DNA of 64,000 nt from Corynebacterium occultum (GTDB lineage: Bacteria > Actinomycetota > Actinomycetes > Mycobacteriales > Mycobacteriaceae), in the NCBI RefSeq assembly GCF_009734425.1, contig NZ_CP046455.1:1488001-1552000 (forward strand), read 5' to 3'. A program made the translations under genes and the position numbers. This document shows, piece after piece, positions 44,070 through 52,587 of this stretch. Below the pieces are notes generated by a model that worked only from the letters and a program-made list of their open reading frames with translations, was not told the DNA's origin and made no database searches. Numbering within the stretch: the stretch's first letter is position 1; each line of letters opens with the position of its first letter.

Positions 44070-44456
44070 ATGGCAGATCGCGTTCTCCGCGGCAGCCGAA
44101 TGGGTGCTGTGAGCTATGAAACCGACCGTGACCACGATCTGGCTCCCCGCCAGATGGTGAAGTACCGGACCGATGCCGGTGAGATCTACGAGGTTCCCTT
44201 TGCCGAGGACGCTGAGATCCCCGGCACCTGGATGTGTAAGAACGGCCAGCTCGGCACCCTGATGGAGGGTGAGGGTGTTGAGGCTAAGCCCGTTAAGCCT
44301 GCACGTACCCACTGGGACATGCTGCGTGAACGTCGTTCCCTGGAGGAACTTGATGTCCTCCTTGAGGAGCGTGTCGAGCATCTTCGTAAGCGCCGTCGTA
44401 ACGCCGCTCGCCTGCTGAAGCAGCAGCGCGAGGAAGAGGCGGACCAGCAGGCCTAA
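44070..44456 (+). CDS. rbpA: RNA polymerase-binding protein RbpA
   Basis: 128 aa actinobacterial transcription activator that binds RNA polymerase and group I/II sigma factors and stabilises the open complex. The start MADRVLRGSRMGAVSYETDR (N-terminal tail and basic linker), core DAEIPGTWMCKNGQLGTLM and the sigma-interacting HWDMLRERRSLEELDVLLEERVEHLR match the family. Ribosome site gggaaagg before ATG 44070. TTG 44013 in the same frame lies in the leader and is not used in relatives. A strong terminator follows. Confidence 0.96.
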   Translation: MADRVLRGSRMGAVSYETDRDHDLAPRQMVKYRTDAGEIYEVPFAEDAEIPGTWMCKNGQLGTLMEGEGVEAKPVKPARTHWDMLRERRSLEELDVLLEERVEHLRKRRRNAARLLKQQREEEADQQA

Positions 44457-44493
44457 AGCGCCTGAGGTTTCCTCATATCAGCTCAAAGAAAAC

Positions 44494-44530
44494 CTATGGC
44501 CCTCACCCCGAAACGGGGTGAGGGCCATAG
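44494..44530. terminator. Bidirectional terminator between rbpA and ppm1
   Basis: 17-base perfect arms CTATGGCCCTCACCCCG (44494-44510) and the complement (44514-44530) around AAA. It serves both convergent genes. Confidence 0.9.
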
Positions 44531-44580
44531 TCCTTCCCGGGGGAGGTGTTTTCCGGCCACCCCGGGGAAACCTGGAACCG

Positions 44581-45384
44581 TTAGAAGTTGTACTTACGGC
44601 GCTTCTTGTTCAGCTCATAGCCGACCAGTTTGCCCATCTCCACGGACAGATCCTTGACCTGCTTGCCGCGGTGCTTCAGTCCCCAGCGGGTGACCTCCAT
44701 CAGGGAGTCCTTCACGAAGCTGCCGTCCAGCTTGGATTCACCGATCTCACGCTCGGTGAAGGTGATCGGAACCTCCCGGACGTCATAACCGCTGCGGACC
44801 GCACGCCAGGCCAGGTCGACCTGGAAGATATAGCCGGCCTTGGAGAGCTCGCGGAAATCGAGCTCCTTGAGGAAGTTGCGACGGTAGGCGCGGTAACCGG
44901 CAGTCATGTCGGTCAGACCGGCACCCAGTGCCATGGAGATGTAGACATTACCGCCCTTGGACAGCACCAAGCGTTCCTTCGGCCAGTTGACCACACGGCC
45001 ACCCTCGACGTAGCGGGAACCGATGACCACATCCGCGCCCTGGTCGATCTGCTCGAGCAGCAGGTGCAGCTGCTCCGGGGCGTGGGAACCATCAGCATCC
45101 ATCTCGCAGAGCACACCATAGGCACGCTCCAGGCCCCACTCGAAACCTGCGACATAGGCGGCGCAGAGCCCCTCCTTGCCCTTACGGTGCAGAACATTGA
45201 TCTGCTTATCCTCGGCAGCCAGTTCATCGGCACGCTTGCCGGTGCCGTCCGGGCTGTTGTCGTCGACGATGAGGATGTCGACCTGCGGGGTGGCCTTGCG
45301 TACCCGACCGACGATCAGGGGCAGGTTCTCCAGCTCGTTGTAGGTGGGGATGATCACCAGAGTTCTGTCGCTGGGTTTATCCAT
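44581..45384 (-). CDS. ppm1: Polyprenol monophosphomannose synthase
   Basis: 267 aa GT2 glycosyltransferase. It transfers mannose from GDP-mannose to polyprenyl phosphate, giving the mannose donor for lipomannan/lipoarabinomannan and protein mannosylation. GT-A signs: IIPTYNELENLP, ILIVDDNSPDGTG and the metal-binding MDADGSH; QVDLAWRAVRSG in the acceptor region. It has no C-terminal membrane domain, as in corynebacteria where the partner Lnt-like membrane protein is separate. ATG 45384 has AAGGAG. Downstream of lnt by 52 bases, same strand. Confidence 0.95.
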   Translation of the reverse strand: MDKPSDRTLVIIPTYNELENLPLIVGRVRKATPQVDILIVDDNSPDGTGKRADELAAEDKQINVLHRKGKEGLCAAYVAGFEWGLERAYGVLCEMDADGSHAPEQLHLLLEQIDQGADVVIGSRYVEGGRVVNWPKERLVLSKGGNVYISMALGAGLTDMTAGYRAYRRNFLKELDFRELSKAGYIFQVDLAWRAVRSGYDVREVPITFTEREIGESKLDGSFVKDSLMEVTRWGLKHRGKQVKDLSVEMGKLVGYELNKKRRKYNF

Positions 45385-45436
45385 CAGGTGGGCTCCTTGT
45401 AGTCGGTACTTGTTCTGGGGCAGGCGCTGCATCTTA

Positions 45437-47077
45437 TCAGCGGCGCGGGTTACGCCCAGTTCGGACAGGGGTCTTGTTGGAGGTGGACTTGCCGTTGCCC
45501 TTCCGAGCCTTGGCGGATGCCTTGGTCCTGGCAGTGTTCTGCTTTCCGGGGCCGGAACCCCGGGATGCAGACCTGACCGGTTGGAAAGAGGACTTTCGCT
45601 GGGTCCACAATGCCACGATCACACAGACGACTCCGATAATAACCAAGAAGATTTGAACCGCCGAACCATAACGTGCGGAAAGGGTCAGGGAATTTCGCAA
45701 CGGCAGCTCCTCCACCAGCGTATCGGCGGTGAAGATCCTGGTTTGCTGGCTGATGGAACCATCCGGATGGACGATCGCGGACACCCCCGAAGTGGCGGGG
45801 ACAACCACAGCGCGGTCCAGCTCAATGGCCCGCATCCGGCTCATCGCCAACTGCTGGTAGGTCATGTCGGTGAAACCGAAGGTGGCGTTATTGGTCGGCG
45901 TGGTCAGGATCTGCGCCCCATTGAGGACGGCATCCCGGGCTGCCGCGTCGAAAGCAACCTCGTAGCAGGTGGCAATTCCGACGGTGATGCCGTCCATGTT
46001 CACCACCCCGCTGCCCTCACCGGGCTTGAAATCTCCGGCGGCATCCACCCAGGGGGAGAAATTCCGGAAGAATTCGCGGTAGGGCATGTACTCCCCGAAG
46101 GGCTGCAGGTAGATCTTGTGGTGGTACTCCCCCGCCCCGGTTTCCGGGTCGAACACAACCATGGTGTTGCGGTCACCGACATCATCGCGGGTGATGGTGC
46201 CCACCAGAATGGGTGCCTGTGCGGACTGGACCGCGGCGTCGATAAGCGCCCCGGCCTGCGGGTCATTGAAGGGGTTGACGTCGGAGGAGTTCTCCGGCCA
46301 GAAAATCAGGTCCACCTCATCATCGAGTGCCTGGGTCTCCCGAACGTGATTCGCCAGGACGGCACGGCGCTGGGCGTTGAAATCCAGACCCATGCGCGGC
46401 ACATTGCCCTGGATCGCGGCAACCTCGACCGTGTCAGTGGTCTTGAGCGGATCATTGACCGGGATGCCCGCCAACAGGCCCGCCATCAGCATCACCACAG
46501 CGGTGGCGGTGCCCGGAATCCAGGCCAGGGGCGCCCGCTGCTTCTGTGAAAGATAGATCACCAGGGCAGCCAGGCTAGTGCCGGTCAGGGCCGCAGCCAG
46601 GGAGACCAGTGCCGGGCCCCCGAGATGTGCCAGATTGGCCAGAGGGCCGTTGATCTGGCCCCAGGCCAGGCGGACCCAGGCGAAGCCACCGAAGGGCCAG
46701 GAACTGCGGAGGAACTCGACTGAGACGTAGAAAAAGGGGAAGGCGAGGAAACCATAGCGCCAACGGGCGATCGCTGCTCCGCCGCAGCCGGTGGCCAGGG
46801 CGTAGAGGGAGAGCACCCCCGCCAGGGCGATATAGGGCATATTGCCCACAAACTCCCCGATCCACGGCAAGAGCAGCAGATAGAGCGTGAGGGCATGGAT
46901 GAACCCGATCAGGGTGCCCCAGCGCAATGTGATCTCATGGCCTCTGTGGGGGCTGAGACTCAGATAGAGCAACGCCAGGCCGAGGATCCCGGAGATCCAC
47001 CAGCCCAGCGGTTCAAAGCTTGCGAAAACAAGCAGTCCTGAGGCGGCCGCACCCAGGACCCGAAGATTCTTGATCAC
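45437..47077 (-). CDS. lnt: Apolipoprotein N-acyltransferase
   Basis: 546 aa inner-membrane enzyme that N-acylates lipoproteins. Six to eight hydrophobic segments in the first 200 residues are followed by the nitrilase domain. Its catalytic triad is Glu in FWPENSSDVNPF, Lys in YHHKIYLQPFGEYMPYRE and Cys in GIATCYEVAFD. A basic, low-complexity tail of about 50 residues (KARKGNGKSTSNKTPVRTGR) is extra. In mycobacteria this domain is fused to Ppm1; here the two are neighbouring separate genes. It starts inside the end of the FxsA-type gene (4-base overlap). Confidence 0.94.
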   Translation of the reverse strand: MIKNLRVLGAAASGLLVFASFEPLGWWISGILGLALLYLSLSPHRGHEITLRWGTLIGFIHALTLYLLLLPWIGEFVGNMPYIALAGVLSLYALATGCGGAAIARWRYGFLAFPFFYVSVEFLRSSWPFGGFAWVRLAWGQINGPLANLAHLGGPALVSLAAALTGTSLAALVIYLSQKQRAPLAWIPGTATAVVMLMAGLLAGIPVNDPLKTTDTVEVAAIQGNVPRMGLDFNAQRRAVLANHVRETQALDDEVDLIFWPENSSDVNPFNDPQAGALIDAAVQSAQAPILVGTITRDDVGDRNTMVVFDPETGAGEYHHKIYLQPFGEYMPYREFFRNFSPWVDAAGDFKPGEGSGVVNMDGITVGIATCYEVAFDAAARDAVLNGAQILTTPTNNATFGFTDMTYQQLAMSRMRAIELDRAVVVPATSGVSAIVHPDGSISQQTRIFTADTLVEELPLRNSLTLSARYGSAVQIFLVIIGVVCVIVALWTQRKSSFQPVRSASRGSGPGKQNTARTKASAKARKGNGKSTSNKTPVRTGRNPRR

Positions 47078-47649
47078 TTCTCCGGCTTCCCCTTGCCCGA
47101 ATCTCCCTCATCACGCAGGAAGTCCTCAGGATCAAGGTTGGAGGTCCATTCCTGGATCTCCGCCTCATCGATGACCTCATGGTTCGGCTGCCCCTGGGAG
47201 GGATGCCCCGCCTGGGATGCCTGGGTATTCGGATCCCGGAAATTTCCGTAGCTGGCGCGCTCACGGTACATGTTGGTGGCCTCGAAACTACGCACCCCTA
47301 AGTTCTCGATGGAGGTGCGGAGCTTACGGGCCAGAATCTTACGGATCACCATCCGGGTCGGCGGAATGATCAGCAACAGGCCCAGCAGGGTGGTGGCGAT
47401 ACCCGGCAGGGCCACCAAAACGGCGCCGGCAGCCAGCAGGCCGGTGTCGCCGGCAGCCTGGCCGGGATCGATCTTCTGGGTGGCGGCAGCCTGGCTGATA
47501 CTGCGCATTTGAGCGGCAGCCAACCACAGACCACCGAAGAAAGCGACAATGATCGCCAGGATCGCCCAGCCGAGACCGAGCCAGGAGGCCAGGGCCCAGA
47601 AAGTGAGAATCTCGAGGATGAAGTACGGAAGAGCTATCAGTAATGGCAC
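47074..47649 (-). CDS. FxsA-family membrane protein
   Basis: 191 aa from GTG 47649. The FxsA core of about 120 residues has hydrophobic segments LIALPYFILEILTFWAL, WAILAIIVAFFGG and AAGAVLVALPGIATTLLGLLLIIPPTR, the last being the typical FxsA ending. A hydrophilic acidic tail (NLDPEDFLRDEGDSGKGKPEK) follows. E. coli FxsA is a minor membrane protein that counters phage F exclusion; in actinobacteria its role is unclear. Leads the fxsA-lnt-ppm1 group. Confidence 0.85.
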   Translation of the reverse strand: MPLLIALPYFILEILTFWALASWLGLGWAILAIIVAFFGGLWLAAAQMRSISQAAATQKIDPGQAAGDTGLLAAGAVLVALPGIATTLLGLLLIIPPTRMVIRKILARKLRTSIENLGVRSFEATNMYRERASYGNFRDPNTQASQAGHPSQGQPNHEVIDEAEIQEWTSNLDPEDFLRDEGDSGKGKPEK

Positions 47650-47776
47650 ACCCCCAGCCTACCGGTGCCCCTGGCCAGCGGATAATCTTCCCGCAGCCTG
47701 TTCGCGGAGAGCTTTGAAACCTTCATGACTCTGTGATTTTCGGGAACTTGAGGACCTTCCGATAACATGTCCTCAC

Positions 47777-48808
47777 ATGCAGGAACATGCCTTGAATACC
47801 CCCGCAGACCTCACCTACCAGGCGGCTGATGGCCATGTCGGACGGCTCCGGCTGGCCGGGGGCCAGGTGGCACCCGGCACCTGGGCACGTATTGCCGAAC
47901 TCGCTGAGCTTGGCGACGGCCGGATACACCTCACCACCCGAGGCAACCTCCGGGTCCGTGGGATCCGGAACCCCGAGGCCTTCAACACTGCCGCCCAGGC
48001 AGCGGGTTTCCGCTCTGGTGCTTCCCTGATCGCCTCTCCCCTGGCCCGCCTGCAGAATGTCATCGGACAGGTCGAAGAGATCGCCACCACCGCCGCCCTG
48101 GCTGGGATACTGCTCGGCATTGATGATGGTGGCGGTGACATTCTCTCCCAGCGTCCTGATCTGGGACTGCAACTTGATCAGCCTCGCGAGAATGCCCGGT
48201 TGATCCGCCAGGGTGAGGTCTCGGAAGTGTCACTTCCCTTGGCACAGGCCTTGGTGGCCTTGCGGAATGCCTGCGGTGAAGTGGATGGGCGACAGCTTCC
48301 CACCACGGCGGGAAGCCTCCCGGAACCACCGGTCGGCTGGACCCCGAAACCACCTTCTGGCTGGACCCCGGAACCGCTGGTCGGTTGGATCCCGGAAACA
48401 GATGGCAGCGTCACCCTGGCCGCCGGTCTCAAGTTCGGGGTACTCGAAGCGAGAGTGGCGCAGATGCTTGATGTGATTGAGGCCGACACCACGGTAACCC
48501 CGTGGCAGGGGTTGCTGATCCACGGCCTCAGCGAATCAATCGCCGATCAGGTACTCCGCGTGCTGGCTCCGCTGGGCCTGATCTTCAATGCCGAGTCCCC
48601 CTGGCTACGGGTTTCCGCCTGCATCGCCGCCCCCGGCTGCCGCCATGCACTCTCTGAGGTACGTAGCGATGCGGCACAGGCCGCCGCCTCCGGAATCCCG
48701 GCGCGTCTCCATTTCGTCGGTTGCTCCCGCAATTGCGGTCGACCCAAGGGCCCTCACACCCTCTACCAGGCAACTGGTGAGGGCGAATATGAGGTTATTG
48801 AGGGTTAG
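47777..48808 (+). CDS. cobG: CobG-like precorrin-3B synthase / sirohaem ferredoxin-like protein
   Basis: 343 aa. Begins with a nitrite/sulphite reductase ferredoxin-like half domain (IHLTTRGNLRVRGI). The C-terminal domain contains the cysteines of a 4Fe-4S/sirohaem site: CIAAPGCRHA followed by VGCSRNCGRPKG. CobG converts precorrin-3A to precorrin-3B in aerobic cobalamin synthesis. It is shorter than the usual CobG, and a Pro/Gly/Trp octapeptide repeat sits in the middle (about residues 182-205). No other cob gene except cobK is near, so whether the pathway is complete is unknown. Confidence 0.8.
   Translation: MQEHALNTPADLTYQAADGHVGRLRLAGGQVAPGTWARIAELAELGDGRIHLTTRGNLRVRGIRNPEAFNTAAQAAGFRSGASLIASPLARLQNVIGQVEEIATTAALAGILLGIDDGGGDILSQRPDLGLQLDQPRENARLIRQGEVSEVSLPLAQALVALRNACGEVDGRQLPTTAGSLPEPPVGWTPKPPSGWTPEPLVGWIPETDGSVTLAAGLKFGVLEARVAQMLDVIEADTTVTPWQGLLIHGLSESIADQVLRVLAPLGLIFNAESPWLRVSACIAAPGCRHALSEVRSDAAQAAASGIPARLHFVGCSRNCGRPKGPHTLYQATGEGEYEVIEG
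48320..48391 (+). repeat. Three 24-base in-frame repeats in cobG
   Basis: Copies at 48320-48343, 48344-48367 and 48368-48391 encode PEPPVGWT, PKPPSGWT and PEPLVGWI. They form a flexible Pro-rich linker between the two CobG domains. The copies differ at several third positions, so expansion is not very recent. Confidence 0.85.
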
Positions 48809-48821
48809 AGCTTTTTTCTGT

Positions 48822-49178
48822 TTATCTGGTTTTTGAGGCGCGGCGATAAAGCTGGATGGTTCCCACTGCCAGGATCATCCCTGCCCCGAGCGGTATGAGC
48901 GCTGGGGTGAGAATTCCCTCGGGTTCTTCAATCAGGAAATAACTGCCCGCCACGACAGCGAAAACGCCGAGGAGTATGAGGGTTGCCAGCAGCCAAGCTG
49001 GGGCCCGGAAGATTAAGACGCTGAAAAGTGTCGCGCTTGCGAACAGTAAGATGCAGCGGAGCGTCAGGGAGAGCGTCATGGGGGAAATGAGCCCGAAAGT
49101 GTAGGTCCAGGCGAGCATGATCATTGCCAGGCAGAGCCAGGCGGAAATCCGGGCAGGTAGATTCTTCATCGGATTCAT
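48822..49178 (-). CDS. Small four-helix membrane protein, function unknown
   Basis: 118 aa with four hydrophobic segments (WLCLAMIMLAWTYTFGLI, LTLRCILLFASATLFSVLIF, WLLATLILLGVFAVVAGSYFL, LIPLGAGMILAVGTIQLY) and a basic C-terminal tail. No family recognised. It lies 15 bases downstream of cobK on the same strand and convergent with cobG (13 bases). It could be co-transcribed with cobK; a link with cobalamin is not shown. Confidence 0.65.
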   Translation of the reverse strand: MNPMKNLPARISAWLCLAMIMLAWTYTFGLISPMTLSLTLRCILLFASATLFSVLIFRAPAWLLATLILLGVFAVVAGSYFLIEEPEGILTPALIPLGAGMILAVGTIQLYRRASKTR

Positions 49179-49193
49179 CCTCTGCCAGTTGGA

Positions 49194-49931
49194 TTAGTTA
49201 TCCGGATCTGGGCGGCGGCGGGCGATTAAAACGGAGATCGCTTCTTCCACTGAATGAACTCGCCCCCAGGCCCTTGGTTGGCGGGGTCGGGCGATCATCG
49301 CTACCGGGATCCGCAGTTCCCGGGCTGCCTCCAGGGTGAGTTTGCCGACTTGGTCTCCGACATGGCGGATGACGATGCCGTCGATCTGGTTATCTCGTAG
49401 CATTTTCTTTTCTTCCTCGACCGTGGTGGGACGGGAGCCGTTCAACATTCGGTAACGGCGTGGGGTGCGCGCGGGGCGAGGGCCACGGATCACATAGAGA
49501 TTTTGTGAATCTGAAGCAAAGTCAAGAGTGGGGGCTTTTCCCAGATCCAGCAGGATATGTCGGAAATTGCGGGCCGCATGAGAGGCTGCTTCCCGGGTGT
49601 CCGTCACTTCGGTCCACTGGTCCTCCGGCTGCTTCTCCCAGGGCTCCTGGGTGATTGCCAGTACGGGGATGCCGGTGGCCCGGGAAGCTTCAGCCGCATC
49701 TTCGGTGGCTTCCTCATTGAAGGGGTGTGAGGTATCGATGATGATCTGGATCCGGTTCTGGATCAGGTAGGCTGCCAGTCCTGCGGCGCCGCCGAAACCA
49801 CCGATCCGCACCATCCCGGGTGGATAGGTGGAACCTTCAGGCATGGATGTGGTGATACGCCAGCCGCGGTCATCAAGCTCAGCGGCCAGGTGGTGGGCAA
49901 CTTCAGTGCCCCCCAGAATTAGTGCGCGCAT
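49194..49931 (-). CDS. cobK: Precorrin-6A reductase
   Basis: 245 aa. Reduces precorrin-6A to dihydroprecorrin-6 with NADPH in cobalamin synthesis. Pattern: LILGGTEVAHHLAAEL at the start, IIIDTSHPFNEEATEDAAEA, and GIVIRHVGDQVGKLTLEAARELRIPVAMIARP near the end. ATG 49931 with GAGGAGG is chosen over TTG 49934. The upstream SDR gene ends seven bases before the ribosome site, so the two share a transcript. Confidence 0.88.
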   Translation of the reverse strand: MRALILGGTEVAHHLAAELDDRGWRITTSMPEGSTYPPGMVRIGGFGGAAGLAAYLIQNRIQIIIDTSHPFNEEATEDAAEASRATGIPVLAITQEPWEKQPEDQWTEVTDTREAASHAARNFRHILLDLGKAPTLDFASDSQNLYVIRGPRPARTPRRYRMLNGSRPTTVEEEKKMLRDNQIDGIVIRHVGDQVGKLTLEAARELRIPVAMIARPRQPRAWGRVHSVEEAISVLIARRRPDPDN

Positions 49932-49941
49932 CAATCCTCCT

Positions 49942-50685
49942 CTACCTGGGCATGTTACGCCATAGCGGCCGGGGTACGAGCTTCATGATCCAGGCCAGCG
50001 GTTGTAAGCGGGCGGGAATCCAGAGGGTGGCGCTGCGCTTCTTCCTGACCTGCGCTGCCACCGCTTCCGCCACCTGTTCCGGGGTCACCGACATGGGGGC
50101 GGGTTTCATTCCTTCGGTCATTGCTCCAATGACGAAACCGGGGCGCGCGGTCACCACCGAAACCCGGGTGCCGTGCAGGGCGTCAGTCAGCCCCTGGCAG
50201 AAGGTGTCAAGGCCGGCCTTGGTGGAACCGTAGACATAGTTGGCACGTCTCCCCCGCCAGCCGGCGATGGAGGAGAAGGCCACCAGGCTTGAATGTCCTG
50301 TCTGTGTCTTCATCACATCGGCCAGCACGGTGAGCATGGTGATCTGGGCGCTGTAGTCCACGGTGGTGATCTCCAGGGCGTGCTGTTCATCTTTTTCGGC
50401 ATGTTCCTGGTCTCCGAGGATGCCGAAAGCCACGATGGCTACCGCGATCTCTCCCTGGGCGCGCACTTCCTCCACCAGGCTGCGGTGGGAGGTGAATTCA
50501 GTGGCGTCGAAATGGTGGCGGTGTACTGCGGTGGCTCCCGCCTGACGCAGGCGCTTCTCCACCCCTTCCAGCTCGGCTGGGCGACGTGCTGCCAGGTGGA
50601 CCTCCCTCCCGGCACAGAGTCGGGCAGCCAGTTCCCCGCCGATGTCGCTGTTACCGCCGAGCAGAAGTACCGATCCTGAGTTCAT
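49942..50685 (-). CDS. DprE2-like short-chain dehydrogenase
   Basis: 247 aa SDR. NAD(P)-binding VLLLGGNSDIGGELAARL, VAIVAFGILGD, and the active-site Tyr/Lys in NYVYGSTKAGLD. The ending VPRPLWRNMPR is almost that of mycobacterial DprE2, the decaprenylphosphoryl-2-keto-ribose reductase that makes the arabinose donor for cell-wall arabinan. No DprE1 is adjacent, so this may be a paralogue with another sugar or lipid substrate. Located upstream of cobK on the same strand. Confidence 0.8.
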   Translation of the reverse strand: MNSGSVLLLGGNSDIGGELAARLCAGREVHLAARRPAELEGVEKRLRQAGATAVHRHHFDATEFTSHRSLVEEVRAQGEIAVAIVAFGILGDQEHAEKDEQHALEITTVDYSAQITMLTVLADVMKTQTGHSSLVAFSSIAGWRGRRANYVYGSTKAGLDTFCQGLTDALHGTRVSVVTARPGFVIGAMTEGMKPAPMSVTPEQVAEAVAAQVRKKRSATLWIPARLQPLAWIMKLVPRPLWRNMPR

Positions 50686-51100
50686 GGATCATGAGGATAC
50701 CTGGTTCCCCAGCCGGGTTTCGTGCTGGTGCCAGCATCCAGGAAATGTGAGGAGAAGGCAGGAGGGACATGAAAAGGGATTTCCGCTTCGGTGCGCGAGC
50801 TGTGTCTGCCGATCCGTGAATGGGTGCCCTGGGTTGATGAACTCTATCTGGTCTTTGGGCCGCAGGCTAAGGTTTCTCGGAATCATCCCGGCGCGGGGAG
50901 GGTTGGCAGATGTCTTTCCGTTCTTCGGGCCGGGAAGGCAGCCGGTTTCCGCTCTGGAATTTTTCGCCTTCCTTGATTCTTTCCGGTGCAGCGTCGCTTG
51001 GTGGGGGTGTGTGCGCTATTCTCAAGAGGCATGAGGGCCATGATGCATCTCACAAAGGGGTGTGGGCGGCGTGTAACTACTTCCATCTACGGGGAGAACC
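50686..51100. other. Gap of 415 bases between divergent genes
   Basis: No convincing gene. A 16-codon frame with a fine ribosome site (aggagggac, then ATG 50770) ends at TGA, and an overlapping frame reads ELCLPIREWVPWVDELYLVFG before losing character. These could be the remains of one frameshifted gene. The right end holds the promoter of the DUF2243 gene. Confidence 0.3.
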
Positions 51101-51598
51101 ATGTCCACCTCAGAAACCAATGTCGGCCAGGGTGCGGAATCCGTTGTTTATCTTGATCGGCGGATAGTGTGGTCCGGGTTGTTCTTCGGTGCTGGGATCG
51201 CCGCCGCGATGATTGACTTGTTCATCTTTCATCTGGGTCTGCAGTGGCATCATTTCTATGATTTATCCACCCATGCGGTCGCATTGACCACGGATGGCTT
51301 CTTCCATGCCTTCAGTTGGTTCATCACGGTCTGGGGATTGTTCCTGTTGGCGGATATCCGTCGGCGTCGGGGAGTTCCCTGGTGGCGGTGGGTTGGGGCG
51401 GTGATCGCCGGGATAGGGTTCTTTCAGCTCTTGGATGGGACCATTAACCATAAGGTGCTGCGTATCCATCAGATTCGCTATGGGGTGGATAATCTTCTGC
51501 TTTATGACGTGGTGTGGATTGGTTCGGCCATCCTGATTGCGCTGGTGGGACTTTTTATTCTGTGGCGCACTCGCCCAGCCAAAACTTCTTCGGGGTGA
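51101..51598 (+). CDS. DUF2243 membrane protein
   Basis: 165 aa with four hydrophobic segments. The family shows as VWSGLFFGAGIAAAMIDLFIFHLGLQWHHFYD, HAFSWFITVWGLFLL, and GFFQLLDGTINHKVLRIHQIRY (His-rich, possibly metal-binding). DUF2243 genes are commonly placed beside CtaG-type genes, as here (6 bases before the next). Function unknown, perhaps in copper handling. Confidence 0.85.
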   Translation: MSTSETNVGQGAESVVYLDRRIVWSGLFFGAGIAAAMIDLFIFHLGLQWHHFYDLSTHAVALTTDGFFHAFSWFITVWGLFLLADIRRRRGVPWWRWVGAVIAGIGFFQLLDGTINHKVLRIHQIRYGVDNLLLYDVVWIGSAILIALVGLFILWRTRPAKTSSG

Positions 51599-51604
51599 TG
51601 GGAA

Positions 51605-52438
51605 ATGCGTACCCATCATGAGCATGTGTCTTCAGTGCCCCACGGTCAGGGCTGGGTGGTGTGGGTGGTTTTTGAGTCACTCGCCCTTTTCCTTCTGTTT
51701 ATCGCCTCGGCAGGTTATGCCCTGGCACTGTATGTCTCGCGTGAGCGTAGTCCGTGGCCGTTTCGCCGTACTGTGCTGTGGTATGCGGGGGTTGTCTGCG
51801 CTGGTTTCGCTCTGGTGGGGCCGGTGGCTGAGGCTGCGCATTCCAGTTTCACCTTCCACATGGTCGGGCATCTGCTCCTGGGGATGGTTGCCCCGCTCCT
51901 GCTTGTGTTGGCTGGGCCCGTCTCACTGGTATTGCGTGCTCTACCGGTGTCTGCCGCGCGTCGGGTCAGTGGTTTTCTTCGCACTCCCGGGGTGCGTGTA
52001 TTCACCCATCCGGTGATCGTGGGACTGCTCAATGCCGGTGGGCTCTGGCTTCTCTACACCACGGATCTTTTCCATCTGATGCATTCCTCGGTGCTGATCT
52101 ATGTCCTGGTCCATCTCCATATTTTTCTGGCGGGTTATATCTTCACGGCTTCCCTGGTTGGGGTGGATCCTGATCCACATCGGGCTTCGATGCGGACGCG
52201 TTCGGTGGTGTTGGTCTTCTTCATCGCCGCTCATCAGATTCTGGCGAAATGGCTCTATGCCTACCCGCCGGCCGGGATAGCGGTCAGGGATGGGGAGGTT
52301 GGGGCGCAGTTGATGTACTACGGCGGGGATGTTGTTGATGTTGCCCTGATTGTGCTGCTCTTTTTGGGTTGGTACCGGGTGACCCGTCCTCGGGGTGGGG
52401 AGCTTGTTCGGAAGGGGAATCTGGCGGGGAGCGGGTGA
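51605..52438 (+). CDS. CtaG-type cytochrome c oxidase assembly membrane protein
   Basis: 277 aa with about seven hydrophobic segments and the caa3_CtaG pattern: FHMVGHLLLGMVAPLLLVLAGP, HSSVLIYVLVHLHIFLAGYIF and the final MYYGGDVVDVALIVLLFLGWYR. Conserved His residues in the helices could bind copper. Involved in CuA/CuB centre assembly in Bacillus; in actinobacteria the role is inferred. Operon with the DUF2243 gene. Confidence 0.87.
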   Translation: MRTHHEHVSSVPHGQGWVVWVVFESLALFLLFIASAGYALALYVSRERSPWPFRRTVLWYAGVVCAGFALVGPVAEAAHSSFTFHMVGHLLLGMVAPLLLVLAGPVSLVLRALPVSAARRVSGFLRTPGVRVFTHPVIVGLLNAGGLWLLYTTDLFHLMHSSVLIYVLVHLHIFLAGYIFTASLVGVDPDPHRASMRTRSVVLVFFIAAHQILAKWLYAYPPAGIAVRDGEVGAQLMYYGGDVVDVALIVLLFLGWYRVTRPRGGELVRKGNLAGSG

Positions 52439-52523
52439 GAACACGCTTTAAGGTCGACGATCTGAAGGGCGGGGGTGTCTTTTCCGGCGTCTCTCCAGCC
52501 ACATTGCTCCTCCGGCACAGGAA

Positions 52524-52565
52524 AAACCGGCCTGAACTGTGCTGTGGAGCAGTTCAGTCCGGTTT
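52524..52565. terminator. Terminator between convergent ctaG-type and dioxygenase genes
   Basis: Arms AAACCGGCCTGAACTG (52524-52539) and CAGTTCAGTCCGGTTT (52550-52565) with one mismatch. The A/T ends suit use from both sides. Confidence 0.8.
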
Positions 52566-52587
52566 GGTCGGCAGGGACCCCAGGGGG

